DNA of 64,000 nucleotides. It comes from CBDCUW01 sp963734865 (lineage in GTDB: Bacteria; Planctomycetota; Planctomycetia; Pirellulales; Pirellulaceae). The notes beneath the pieces were generated by a model that made no database searches, was not told the DNA's origin, and worked only from the letters and a program-made list of their open reading frames with translations. The stretch is from assembly GCA_963734865.1 (NCBI GenBank), contig CAVTIV010000004.1:292717-356716 (forward strand), written 5' to 3'. Of this stretch, positions 49,949 through 58,145 are shown one piece after another. Positions within the stretch are counted from its first letter, which is position 1, and every line of letters starts with the position of its first letter. Position numbers and translations under genes: made by a program.

Positions 49949-50008
49949 TGAACGGGGTGGCTGGTGGTGGAGTGTCAGTGAACGGGGTGGCTGGTGGTCG
50001 AGCGTCAG
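49949..50008. repeat. Two 30-bp tandem copies downstream of thiL
   Basis: Copies at 49949-49978 and 49979-50008 share tgaacggggtggctggtggt and differ at two positions in the last ten bases (ggagtgtcag versus cgagcgtcag). They are intergenic, in a 204-bp gap. The end of the second copy (gagcgtcagc) also occurs in the inverted-repeat element near 9531. Confidence 0.8.
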
Positions 50009-50130
50009 CGAGCCCCAAGTCGCGCAACACGTCATCAACCCTCCCCCTCTTTCCATATCCCCCCCGATAGAGACATCCGTTCCCAAACCTTTCCAGAACA
50101 AACCCTTTCGCAAATCAATAGGAAAACCTC

Positions 50131-50514
50131 ATGACCGAAGCCGAATCTGAAATCATCGAACGGACGCGTCGACTGGTCGAGGCGATCACCCAATGTGACT
50201 GGGCAACGTATGCGGAAATTTGCGCCGACGATTTGACGGCGATCGAGCCTGAGGCGGAAGGGTACCTGGTCCAGGGAATGGCGTTCCACAAGCACTATTT
50301 CGACATGGCGGATGGTTCGCCCTATGCCAATGTCACGACCACGATCGCCAGCCCTCATGTGCGATTGATGGGCGATGTCGCCGTGATCGCCTACGTCCGG
50401 CTGACTCAGCGGGTCGGTCCCGACGGGAACAGTCACACCTCGACGACGCAAGAAACGCGAGTCTGGCAGCGTCAAAATGACAGCTGGCGACATGTCCATT
50501 TTCATCGCTCGTGA
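50131..50514 (+). CDS. SnoaL-fold protein resembling the CaMKII association domain
   Basis: The ATG at 50131 gives 127 residues (MTEAESEIIERTRRLVEAIT). The pattern is that of a small cone-shaped alpha/beta barrel: CDWATYAEICADDLTAIEPE, GYLVQGMAFHKHYFDMADGS, VRLMGDVAVIAYVRLTQRVG and TRVWQRQNDSWRHVHFHRS. This closely follows the calcium/calmodulin-dependent kinase II association-domain type, which bacteria use as a stand-alone oligomerising or small-ligand-binding fold. No enzyme function can be assigned. Confidence 0.8.
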   Translation: MTEAESEIIERTRRLVEAITQCDWATYAEICADDLTAIEPEAEGYLVQGMAFHKHYFDMADGSPYANVTTTIASPHVRLMGDVAVIAYVRLTQRVGPDGNSHTSTTQETRVWQRQNDSWRHVHFHRS

Positions 50515-50692
50515 AGCCGCCAGGCGACCTGCCGATGATACGGTACGGACAAGCTGTCGTTGGGTGGCTCGCGAGTTGGGATTCCCGAGTGGTTCACCAA
50601 AGAATGGAATAGTATGAAAGAATCCTCCGTTTAAAGTATCGTTTAGTAAACGTTCGTGTTCCGTGACCCGACATTGATCAGGATTTCACTGA

Positions 50693-51760
50693 ATGAATCG
50701 CACCGTGCTCGGGATTGCCTTTGGCTCCCAAATGCTCTTGTTGGTCACGTGGGTTGTTCCGGCGACCGCTGGGGCCGATGACTCCATTGCACCGCTCGCG
50801 GTGGCGGATGCCGTCGCGGCCAATGCGTCCGAAATGAAGCCTTATGACGAGCCGATCGAGCATACCGACCAGGTCGTTGCGATGGTTCCGATTCGCGGCG
50901 GGACGTTCCTAATGGGCAGTCCCGAATCCGAAGAGGATCGAAAGGATGACGAGGGACCACAGCATGAAGTAAAAATCTCTCCCTTTTGGATGGGCAAGTA
51001 CGAGATCACCTGGGACCAATACGATGCCTGGGGCGAAGAGATCGATCAGCGTCGCCGCAAACTGATGCAGATCGATGCTGGACCGCGCGACTTATTGGTC
51101 GACGGAATCTCCAAACCGACCGAGCCTTACACCGATATGAGTTTCGCGATGGGCAAGGGGGAATACCCCGCGATCTGCATGACCCAACATGCCGCGAGAA
51201 CGTTTTGCAAATGGTTGTCTGCGAAAACGGGACGTTACTATCGCTTGCCAACCGAAGCCGAATGGGAGTATGCCTGTCGCGCGGGAACTACCACGGCGTA
51301 CTCCTTCGGCGATGACCCCGATGACCTCGAGGACCATGCCTGGTTCTTTGACAACAGCGACAACAGCTATCAAGAGGTCGGCCAGAAGAAGCCAAATCCG
51401 TGGGGGTTGTACGACATTCATGGAAACGTTGCCGAGTGGGTGCTCGATCAATACGTCGAAGATTTCTACAGCAGCAGCGACAACAGCGTCGATCCGCTGG
51501 CCATCCCGCTGACACTCTATCCGCGTGTCGTTCGGGGCGGCGGGTGGGACGATGATCCCGACATGCTTCGCAGTGCCGCTCGCGAAGGATCGAGCGAAGA
51601 GTGGAAGAAGCAAGATCCCCAGATTCCGCGCAGCATCTGGTATCATACCGATGCCCGCAGCGTTGGCTTTCGTGTCGTTCGTCCGCTGGTCGAACCGTCT
51701 GCGGAAGAAAAAGCCAACAAATGGGACAAGACCGAACCGGAGCAAAAAGATGAAGATTGA
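50693..51760 (+). CDS. Exported SUMF1/EgtB-fold (formylglycine-generating-enzyme-like) protein without the catalytic cysteines
   Basis: The 355-residue protein starts at 50693 with a signal peptide (VLGIAFGSQMLLLVTWVVPA, cleavage near ATAGA). The SUMF1 fold is evident: VPIRGGTFLMGSPESEEDRK, DEGPQHEVKISPFWMGKYEI, AARTFCKWLSAKTGRYYRLP, TEAEWEYACRAGTTTAYSFG, NPWGLYDIHGNVAEWVLDQY and VVRGGGWDDDPDMLRSAARE. True formylglycine-generating enzymes have two active-site Cys around the RGG segment; here there is none, so it probably does not activate sulfatases. The C-terminus is a charged Lys/Glu tail. It may be a ligand-binding or structural relative. It lies upstream of the Gfo/Idh/MocA gene on the same strand. 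Confidence 0.85.
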   Translation: MNRTVLGIAFGSQMLLLVTWVVPATAGADDSIAPLAVADAVAANASEMKPYDEPIEHTDQVVAMVPIRGGTFLMGSPESEEDRKDDEGPQHEVKISPFWMGKYEITWDQYDAWGEEIDQRRRKLMQIDAGPRDLLVDGISKPTEPYTDMSFAMGKGEYPAICMTQHAARTFCKWLSAKTGRYYRLPTEAEWEYACRAGTTTAYSFGDDPDDLEDHAWFFDNSDNSYQEVGQKKPNPWGLYDIHGNVAEWVLDQYVEDFYSSSDNSVDPLAIPLTLYPRVVRGGGWDDDPDMLRSAAREGSSEEWKKQDPQIPRSIWYHTDARSVGFRVVRPLVEPSAEEKANKWDKTEPEQKDED

Positions 51761-51858
51761 GTTAGCTGTTAACGGTTAGCTGTTCGCCGTTCGTTTGCCC
51801 TCCCTTTTGTTCGAGAAATTCCTTCCTTTCGACCCACCTCTAATCGGATACATATGCG

Positions 51859-53238
51859 ATGACCGACGCCAAAAACACAGACTCCACGCGACGCCAATTC
51901 CTTCATACCACCGGCCGCGTCGCTGCCGCCACGACGTTGGTTGCGGCCGCCGCGCACCATGTTCATGCCGCCGAGGATAACACCATGCGGGTGGCGCTGG
52001 TCGGTTGCGGTGGCCGCGGTACCGGAGCCGCACTTAACGCGTTATCGACCACCGGCGGCCCGATCAAGTTGGTCGCACTCGGCGATGTTGTTGAGAAGAA
52101 TCTGAAGAGCACGTATGCTTCGCTATCGGGTCACAAAGACGTTGGCACGCGTGTCGAGATTCCCGAGGAGCACAAATTCATCGGATTCGACGCCTACAAA
52201 AACGTGATGGATTGTCTCCGTCCAGGCGATGTCGTGATTCTGGCAACGCCGGCAGCATTCCGCTGGGTCCATTACACCTATGCGATCGAGCGGGGACTGA
52301 ATGTGTTCATGGAAAAGCCAGTGACGATTGACGGTCCAACATCACTACGAATGCTGGAAATCAATAAGCTCGCGTTGGAGAAGGACTTGAAGGTCGCCGT
52401 GGGTTTGATGTGCAGGCATTGCAAAGCCCGACAGGCGCTGTGGGATCGCATTCAAGACGGCGAGATTGGTGACATCACGATGATGCGTGCCTATCGGATG
52501 GCGGGCCCGACCGGTTCGGCCGCGGCGAAACCAAACGACACGGGTCTGAGCGAACTGAAGTACCAGATCAAGAATTTTCACGGCTTCCTGTGGCTCAGCG
52601 GCGGCGCGGTCAGTGACTTCCTGATTCACAATATCGACGAATCGTGTTGGATGAAAAACGATTGGCCGGTCCGCGCGATCGCCAGTGGTGGACGTCACTA
52701 TCGCGACGGTTGCGTCGACCAGAATTTTGACACCTATTCGATCGAGTACACCTTTGCTGACGGTACGAAACTGTTTGTCGATGGACGCACCATGCCAGGT
52801 TGCAAACGTGAGTTCGCAAGCTTTGCACATGGCACGAAAGGGCTTGGCATTATCTCGACTGCCTCTCACACACCGGCCTTCTGCAAAACATTCGACGGAC
52901 ACAACGCCGACAAGAACAAGATGATTTGGGAGTTCGGACCGGGCGAACCGAATCCTTATCAAGTCGAATGGAATGATCTGGTCGCCGCGATTCGTGACGA
53001 CGCACCGTACAACGAAGTCGAGCGAGGCGTGATGGCCAGTGCCGTGACATCGATGGGCAGGATGGCGGCTCACACCGGCCAGGAATTCACGTTCGATCAA
53101 TTCTTGAACAATGGCCATGAATTCGCTCCGGACGTTGACAAGTTGACGATGGATTCGCCCTCGCCGCTGCAAGCAAACGCGAACGGTCTGTACAGTGTTC
53201 CAATGCCGGGCTTGGTCAAGAAACGCGAGTACCTGTAG
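51859..53238 (+). CDS. Tat-exported Gfo/Idh/MocA family oxidoreductase
   Basis: The ATG at 51859 gives 459 residues with a twin-arginine leader (STRRQFLHTTGRVAAATTLV, ending HVHAAE). The Rossmann domain has MRVALVGCGGRGTGAALNAL. The family signature LNVFMEKPVTIDGPTSLRML contains the EKP motif. DFLIHNIDESCWMKNDWP and ATAGGRH-like IASGGRHYRDGCVDQNFDTY belong to the C-terminal domain. Exported members are common in planctomycetes and act on sugars or their derivatives; NAD-glycan hydrolase activity is known for some relatives. Its substrate is unknown. The ABC ATPase gene starts 11 bp after its stop. Confidence 0.88.
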   Translation: MTDAKNTDSTRRQFLHTTGRVAAATTLVAAAAHHVHAAEDNTMRVALVGCGGRGTGAALNALSTTGGPIKLVALGDVVEKNLKSTYASLSGHKDVGTRVEIPEEHKFIGFDAYKNVMDCLRPGDVVILATPAAFRWVHYTYAIERGLNVFMEKPVTIDGPTSLRMLEINKLALEKDLKVAVGLMCRHCKARQALWDRIQDGEIGDITMMRAYRMAGPTGSAAAKPNDTGLSELKYQIKNFHGFLWLSGGAVSDFLIHNIDESCWMKNDWPVRAIASGGRHYRDGCVDQNFDTYSIEYTFADGTKLFVDGRTMPGCKREFASFAHGTKGLGIISTASHTPAFCKTFDGHNADKNKMIWEFGPGEPNPYQVEWNDLVAAIRDDAPYNEVERGVMASAVTSMGRMAAHTGQEFTFDQFLNNGHEFAPDVDKLTMDSPSPLQANANGLYSVPMPGLVKKREYL

Positions 53239-53249
53239 GCAAACGCCTG

Positions 53250-53969
53250 ATGCCGCTGATCGAAGTCAAAGACGTTTGCAAGTCGTATCAGCTGGAGGAA
53301 GTTCGTGTTGATGCGCTTCGTGGAGTCACGTTGACCATCGACCAAGGCGAGTTTGTCGCCTTGGTCGGGCAATCCGGCAGCGGCAAATCGACGTTGATGA
53401 ATACTCTGGGCTGTCTGGATCGCCCGACGTCGGGATCTTACCGTCTGGCAGGCGAAGAGATCGTCGTGATGAATCGCGACCAGCGAGCCCGGATTCGCAA
53501 CGAAAAGATTGGATTCGTGTTTCAGAGCTTCAATCTGCTCAATCGCACTTCGGCGATCGAAAACGTCGAGCTACCGCTGCTCTACCGGTCCGGTATCAGC
53601 GGATCGCAGCGCCGAGGCCGGGCAATCGAGTTGCTGCAGCGAGTGGGTCTCGGAGATCGACTGGACCATCACCCGGGGCAACTCAGTGGTGGTCAACAAC
53701 AGCGAGTCGCGGTGGCGCGAGCGCTGGTCAACGAACCCAGTATCTTGATGGGGGATGAGCCGACCGGGAATCTGGATTCGCAAACCAGCGAGGAAATGAT
53801 CGGTCTATTCGGCGAGCTGAACCGGCGAGATCGAATCACGGTGATCCTTGTCACGCACGATCCGGACGTGGCCCGTGTCGCCAATCGCCAGGTCGTGTTG
53901 CGAGATGGGCAAGTGATTTGTGACACCACCGACACCGACGAAGCATTCGCGGCGCTGAGACGATCCTAG
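53250..53969 (+). CDS. ABC transporter ATP-binding protein (LolD/MacB type)
   Basis: The 239-residue ATPase starts at 53250. Walker A is GQSGSGKST at 40-48. The phrase FVFQSFNLLNRTSAIENVEL, the signature LSGGQQQRVAVARAL and the Walker B ILMGDEPTGNLDSQTSE follow; this pattern is that of the LolD/MacB/FtsE branch serving FtsX-type permeases. A matching FtsX-like permease and membrane-fusion protein lie at 56891-59396 on the other strand and are the likely partners, though they are not in the same operon. Confidence 0.9.
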   Translation: MPLIEVKDVCKSYQLEEVRVDALRGVTLTIDQGEFVALVGQSGSGKSTLMNTLGCLDRPTSGSYRLAGEEIVVMNRDQRARIRNEKIGFVFQSFNLLNRTSAIENVELPLLYRSGISGSQRRGRAIELLQRVGLGDRLDHHPGQLSGGQQQRVAVARALVNEPSILMGDEPTGNLDSQTSEEMIGLFGELNRRDRITVILVTHDPDVARVANRQVVLRDGQVICDTTDTDEAFAALRRS

Positions 53970-54257
53970 GCCCTGTGTTCGCGCTAGATTTGCATCCGAT
54001 CCTGCGAACGGTTGCGCCCCGGCCATTTTGTTTTGACGATGCTATCGTTTTTTCGTCGTTCACGCCGTTGGAAGTTGCGATTTCGCGTGTTTCGTTTTCC
54101 TGCGAAGTCATCGATCCGATCAGGCCGTACACCTCGTCAATTGGAAAAAAATCGAAAAAATCGGTCGACACGTGAAACGCTGGCCGTGTTTATCCGCTGT
54201 TCTTGGTAGTGGTTTTTCTGGTTTCACATCCTTCACTACCGATCATGGAGAGCAGCC

Positions 54258-54857
54258 ATGAAACGTCTTTCGGTCCTGTTGTTCGGCGTCTTTAGCTACA
54301 TCCTGTTTTGGCAGTGGCAGCCGATCGGCGGAGTGGTCTGGGACGTGCCACATCCCTGGGGCCGAGCAGCACTGTTGGGATTGTGCGCATTTGGATGGCT
54401 GACGGTGCTGGTGACGACATTCCTGATCAATCACTTCGACCTGTTCGGTCTGAGGCAAGTTTGGCTGTACTTTCGTGGCCGTCAGTACACACCGCTCGGA
54501 TTCGTGACGCCTGGGCCGTACAAGATTGTCCGACATCCGATGTACATCGGATGGATCATCGCATTTTGGGCGACACCGACGATGACGATCGCGCACTTGG
54601 CGTTCGCGATTTCGATTGCGGCATACGTTATCACGGCGATCTACTTCGCGGAACGCGATCTGGTCCGATCTCTCGGACAAGGTTACGCAAGCTACCGCCA
54701 AAACGTGCCGATGTTGATTCCAAGAATGATTGGTCTTCGCAACCGCCAAGCAGACTCGCCGCCGGATTCGACTGGGGCTGACCGAATCGATCCATCCAAA
54801 CGGTCGTCTGAAGCCGCCCAACACGAAGTCACTTGTGCAACCCGAGCGTCGACATGA
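54258..54857 (+). CDS. Methanethiol S-methyltransferase-like (MddA-like) membrane protein, internally deleted
   Basis: The ATG at 54258 has atggagagcagcc upstream. The first 17 residues (MKRLSVLLFGVFSYILF) match the start of MddA-type proteins. The sequence then jumps to WQWQPIGGVVWDV, which in relatives lies roughly 80-90 residues further on. After that the match is close: FLINHFDLFGLRQVWLYFRG, YTPLGFVTPGPYKIVRHPMY, GWIIAFWATPTMTIAHLAFA, FAERDLVRSLGQGYASYRQN and VPMLIPRM. The Arg-His-Pro-x-Tyr signature is intact. The missing part contains the first membrane helices. The last 30 residues (NRQADSPPDSTGADRIDPSK) are an unrelated-looking extension. MddA makes dimethyl sulfide from methanethiol; this copy may be non-functional or a misassembly. 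Confidence 0.7.
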   Translation: MKRLSVLLFGVFSYILFWQWQPIGGVVWDVPHPWGRAALLGLCAFGWLTVLVTTFLINHFDLFGLRQVWLYFRGRQYTPLGFVTPGPYKIVRHPMYIGWIIAFWATPTMTIAHLAFAISIAAYVITAIYFAERDLVRSLGQGYASYRQNVPMLIPRMIGLRNRQADSPPDSTGADRIDPSKRSSEAAQHEVTCATRAST

Positions 54858-55072
54858 TGCGGATATGCGGATCATCGTCGCCGCGCTCATCAAACGGCGC
54901 CAACAGGAGCGACTGCCGCACCGCTGGAACCGCGAGGTCGTGGCGATGGCCCATCGACGGTATCATGGTCACCGTCTCACGGCCGAGAGTCTGGCGGTAA
55001 CGTCGTGGTGTTGGGACACACGAAGATTGGGCGAAGATTGCGATTGTTCTTGTACAATGAAGGAAACAACGA

Positions 55073-56128
55073 ATGGCGATTGACGAAGCAAAACTGAATG
55101 AATTGTTGGGCAAGATGGTTGGTGACATGGGCGCTGCTGCGGTCGCACCGCTGGTCATCCTTGGCGATAAGCTGGGACTGTACAGAGCATTGGCCGAGCA
55201 GGGCCCGCTGACCACTGAGGAACTTGCCGATCGCACCGGTACGACGGAGCGTTATGTGCGAGAGTGGTGCGCCGCCCAGGCCGGGTCCGGTTACATTACG
55301 TTGGACCAGGAGAGCGATCGTTTTCGCATGACGGCCGAGCAACAGGCCGTATTTGCGGATGCCGATAGCCCGATGTGCATGATCGGTGGGTATTATTCGA
55401 TCGGCTCCATGTTCATTGATGAACCGAAGGTAACGCATGCGTTCCAGACGGGCGAGGGAGTGGCTTGGGGTGACCACAGCAGCTGTCTGTTTTGTGGTGT
55501 CGAAAAATTCTTTCGTCCCGGGTACCAAGCGAACATTGTGGCGGAATGGTTGCCCGCCCTCGATGGTGTCGTGGAAAAGCTTGAGCAAGGTGCGAAGGTG
55601 GCCGATGTCGGCTGCGGCCATGGTGCCTCCACGATCATCATGGCAAAGGCATTTCCGAATTCCGATTTCGTCGGCTTTGATTTTCACGAGCCATCGATCG
55701 AACACGCGAGAATTCACGCCCGGGAAGCGGGCATCGAGAACGTTCGTTTTGAGACGGTTGCGGCAAAACATTTCCCCGGCAGCGACTACGATCTGGTCGT
55801 GTTCTTTGATTGCTTCCATGACATGGGTGATCCATCAGGGGCGGCGATGCACACGCTTGGAGCATTGAAATCCGATGGGACAATGATGCTGGTGGAGCCG
55901 TTTGCGCACGACCGGCTCAGGGACAACTTGAATCCGGTTGGCCGTATGTATTACGCGTTTTCGACGATGATTTGTACGCCGGCGTCGATCAGCCAAGAGG
56001 TCGGGCTTGCCCTTGGCGCGCAGGCGGGTGAACAGAAACTGCGAGCTGTCGTCACGGAGGCAGGTTTCTCTCGCTTCCGTCGTGCGACGGAGACACCATT
56101 CAATCTGATTCTCGAGGCCCGACCCTAA
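55073..56128 (+). CDS. SAM-dependent methyltransferase with N-terminal winged helix
   Basis: The ATG at 55073 follows aaggaaacaacga and gives 351 residues. The N-terminal winged-helix part (LGLYRALAEQGPLTTEELAD, RTGTTERYVREWCAAQAGSG) resembles the O-methyltransferase/Rv2258c type. The SAM site is GAKVADVGCGHGASTIIMAK, then FPNSDFVGFDFHEPSIEHAR, and the acidic segment DYDLVVFFDCFHDMGDPSGA follows. The end is GFSRFRRATETPFNLILEAR. The acceptor is unknown. It follows the MddA-like gene on the same strand after 215 bp. Confidence 0.82.
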   Translation: MAIDEAKLNELLGKMVGDMGAAAVAPLVILGDKLGLYRALAEQGPLTTEELADRTGTTERYVREWCAAQAGSGYITLDQESDRFRMTAEQQAVFADADSPMCMIGGYYSIGSMFIDEPKVTHAFQTGEGVAWGDHSSCLFCGVEKFFRPGYQANIVAEWLPALDGVVEKLEQGAKVADVGCGHGASTIIMAKAFPNSDFVGFDFHEPSIEHARIHAREAGIENVRFETVAAKHFPGSDYDLVVFFDCFHDMGDPSGAAMHTLGALKSDGTMMLVEPFAHDRLRDNLNPVGRMYYAFSTMICTPASISQEVGLALGAQAGEQKLRAVVTEAGFSRFRRATETPFNLILEARP

Positions 56129-56378
56129 CGGACTTGCGAACGTGGAAGCGACGATCGGGAATCTATGAGTTCGGTTGGTGATTTGTCACAACTTGACATG
56201 AGGAATCGGGTTGTGCCGGGAAACACATCAGGAGCGAAGAACTGGAAGGCGAACATCTGCGTGTTGTGCGTCAAACGCGACTAGTATCATTGTTCCCTCC
56301 CAAAAAATATATCCACGCGCTCTTCCCCCCAAATCAGCCCGAGAACTTTTCACCTTCCCCGCTCCCCCCTTCGACAAC

Positions 56379-56606
56379 CGGCTACGTGACGCTCATGACC
56401 ATTTTGCAGCGAAGAAGCGTCAAGGGGTCGAGATCCCTCGAACGGCGCTAACCGGGCCCGTGACGGCATTGAACCGAATCGAGAATCGCGAGCGAATCGA
56501 GCGGGCGCTAGCGATGCTACGTGATGAACATCGCCAAGTGTTATTGCTGCGTTACTTTGAAGGCCGCAGCGCCGAAGAGACGGGGCAGAATCCTACAAGT
56601 TCATGA
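56379..56606 (+). pseudogene. ECF sigma factor remnant (region 4 only)
   Basis: The frame includes HFAAKKRQGVEIPRTALTGP and then RIENRERIERALAMLRDEHR, QVLLLRYFEGRSAEE, which is sigma region 4.1-4.2 up to the middle of the helix-turn-helix. It then ends TGQNPTSS. Region 2 is not visible upstream in any frame; the bases from 56129 to 56378 look non-coding. This is a decayed or deleted sigma gene, or a fragment created by a rearrangement. Confidence 0.55.
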
Positions 56607-56866
56607 TCGTACAAAGAGACAGCGTTGTGGGCCAGGGAACTTTCTACACAGATGGTGCAACGATTCAAGCGGCAACCAATCGTCTCTGTTTGGGGCTTGT
56701 TTCCGAAGCGGAACAACGCGAAACGCAGTGGTTAGCCGACGGCAGTACGGCCGTTTGGCAGGTCAGCGCGTTTGACGCACAAGGACGCCGGATCGGTGCG
56801 TCCGTGCAGGCCAACCGTAGCGTGCTGGTGGGACAATCGCTGAGGACCGATCACGACAAGCAATGA
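56603..56866 (+). CDS. Hypothetical ORF, possibly a fragment
   Basis: The 87-residue ORF (MIVQRDSVVGQGTFYTDGAT) overlaps the sigma remnant's stop by 4 bp. Composition looks coding: QAATNRLCLGLVSEAEQRET, QWLADGSTAVWQVSAFDAQG. There is no signal peptide, membrane segment or family I recognise. It may be the end of a gene whose beginning was lost with the sigma region. It converges with the permease gene, 24 bp apart. Confidence 0.35.
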   Translation: MIVQRDSVVGQGTFYTDGATIQAATNRLCLGLVSEAEQRETQWLADGSTAVWQVSAFDAQGRRIGASVQANRSVLVGQSLRTDHDKQ

Positions 56867-56890
56867 ATTTCCGACCAGCGATCCTCTGTG

Positions 56891-58132
56891 CTACTCGTAG
56901 CGGAGCGCATCGATGGGATCGAGTCGACTTGCTTTTCTCGCCGGGTAGTAGCCGAAGAAGGTTCCCACGGCGGCGGAAAACACGATGGCGGTGACGGCGG
57001 CGGGAATGGAGACGACGATCGGCCAATCCGTACCGGGCGAGACGAGGTTGATCAACTGGATCACCCCGATCGAACCGGCGATGCCAAGCAGCAGCCCGAT
57101 CGCACCACCGATCACCGAAAGGACGACCGCTTCGATCAGGAACTGCCGAAGGATATCACGTCCCCGGGCGCCCACGGCCATTCGCAGGCCGATTTCGCGG
57201 GTCCGCTCGGTGACCGACACGAGCATGATGTTCATGATTCCGACACCACCGACGGCCAAGCTGATCCCGGCGATCGACGCCAGCATTGCGGTCATCGAAC
57301 CGGTGATCACGCCCAATACGTTCGCGATCTCGGTCGTGCTTTGCACTTCAAAATCGGCTGGCCGACCCGGCGCGATGTCATGACGCTCGCGCAGCAATTG
57401 TCGAATCTCGGTTGTCGCATCGGAGCTCAAGTGAGCCGACCGCGCCGATGCCATGATGGCATGGACGCTCTTGAATTCATTGCCGTGAATCCGTTTTTGC
57501 ACTGTCGTGTAGGGCACCAGGATGACGTCGTCTTGGTCGTCGCCGACCATATTGGCACCCTTGGCTTCCAGCACACCGATCACGCGAAACGGAATGCTGC
57601 CGATACGGATCTTTTCGCCGATCGGATCGATCGTTTGAAACAGCTTCGCGACCAAGGTCTGGCCAATCACGCACACCTTTTCCGCACTGCGGATCTCCCG
57701 CACGCCAAAAAATCCACCGCGGCGAAGCTGCCAACTGCGGACGGTCAAATACTCCGTGCCAACGCCAAACGACTCTTTCGGCTGCCAGTTCACGCCACCG
57801 TAGACGACCTGATTGGCAAACCCGACGAGTCCACTGCTCGCTGCGATTGACGGGCAATGTTCGGAAATTGCGTCGGAGTCATCCGCGTTCAAAGTGATGG
57901 TGCGCAGATCATGCACGCCACCTCGCTGCATCATCTTGGGAAAGACGATGATCACATTGGTACCGAGGCCTTCAAGTTCGCCGCGGACCAGTCGTTCGGC
58001 GCTCTGTCCGATCGAGACCATCGCGGTCACCGCGGCGATGCCAATGACCACGCCGAGAATTGTGAGCGCCGCCCGCATCCGATTCTTGGCCAGCGATCGC
58101 AGGGAAATACGTACGGAATTCCAGAAGCCCAT
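56891..58132 (-). CDS. MacB/FtsX-like ABC transporter permease
   Basis: The ATG at 58132 gives 413 residues (MGFWNSVRISLRSLAKNRMR); the frame is open to 58183. An N-terminal membrane helix (AALTILGVVIGIAAVTAMVS) is followed by a large periplasmic domain (SIGQSAERLVRGELEGLGTN and VRSWQLRRGGFFGVREIRSA). Three C-terminal helices follow, including MLASIAGISLAVGGVGIMNI and the conserved VSVTERTREIGLRMAVGARG. The end DPIDALRYE is typical of MacB-type permeases. There is no fused ATPase, so the separate ATPase at 53250 is the likely partner. The fusion-protein gene stops 13 bp upstream: one operon for an efflux or export system. Confidence 0.9.
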   Translation of the reverse strand: MGFWNSVRISLRSLAKNRMRAALTILGVVIGIAAVTAMVSIGQSAERLVRGELEGLGTNVIIVFPKMMQRGGVHDLRTITLNADDSDAISEHCPSIAASSGLVGFANQVVYGGVNWQPKESFGVGTEYLTVRSWQLRRGGFFGVREIRSAEKVCVIGQTLVAKLFQTIDPIGEKIRIGSIPFRVIGVLEAKGANMVGDDQDDVILVPYTTVQKRIHGNEFKSVHAIMASARSAHLSSDATTEIRQLLRERHDIAPGRPADFEVQSTTEIANVLGVITGSMTAMLASIAGISLAVGGVGIMNIMLVSVTERTREIGLRMAVGARGRDILRQFLIEAVVLSVIGGAIGLLLGIAGSIGVIQLINLVSPGTDWPIVVSIPAAVTAIVFSAAVGTFFGYYPARKASRLDPIDALRYE

Positions 58133-58145
58133 GCTGTTTGTCGTC

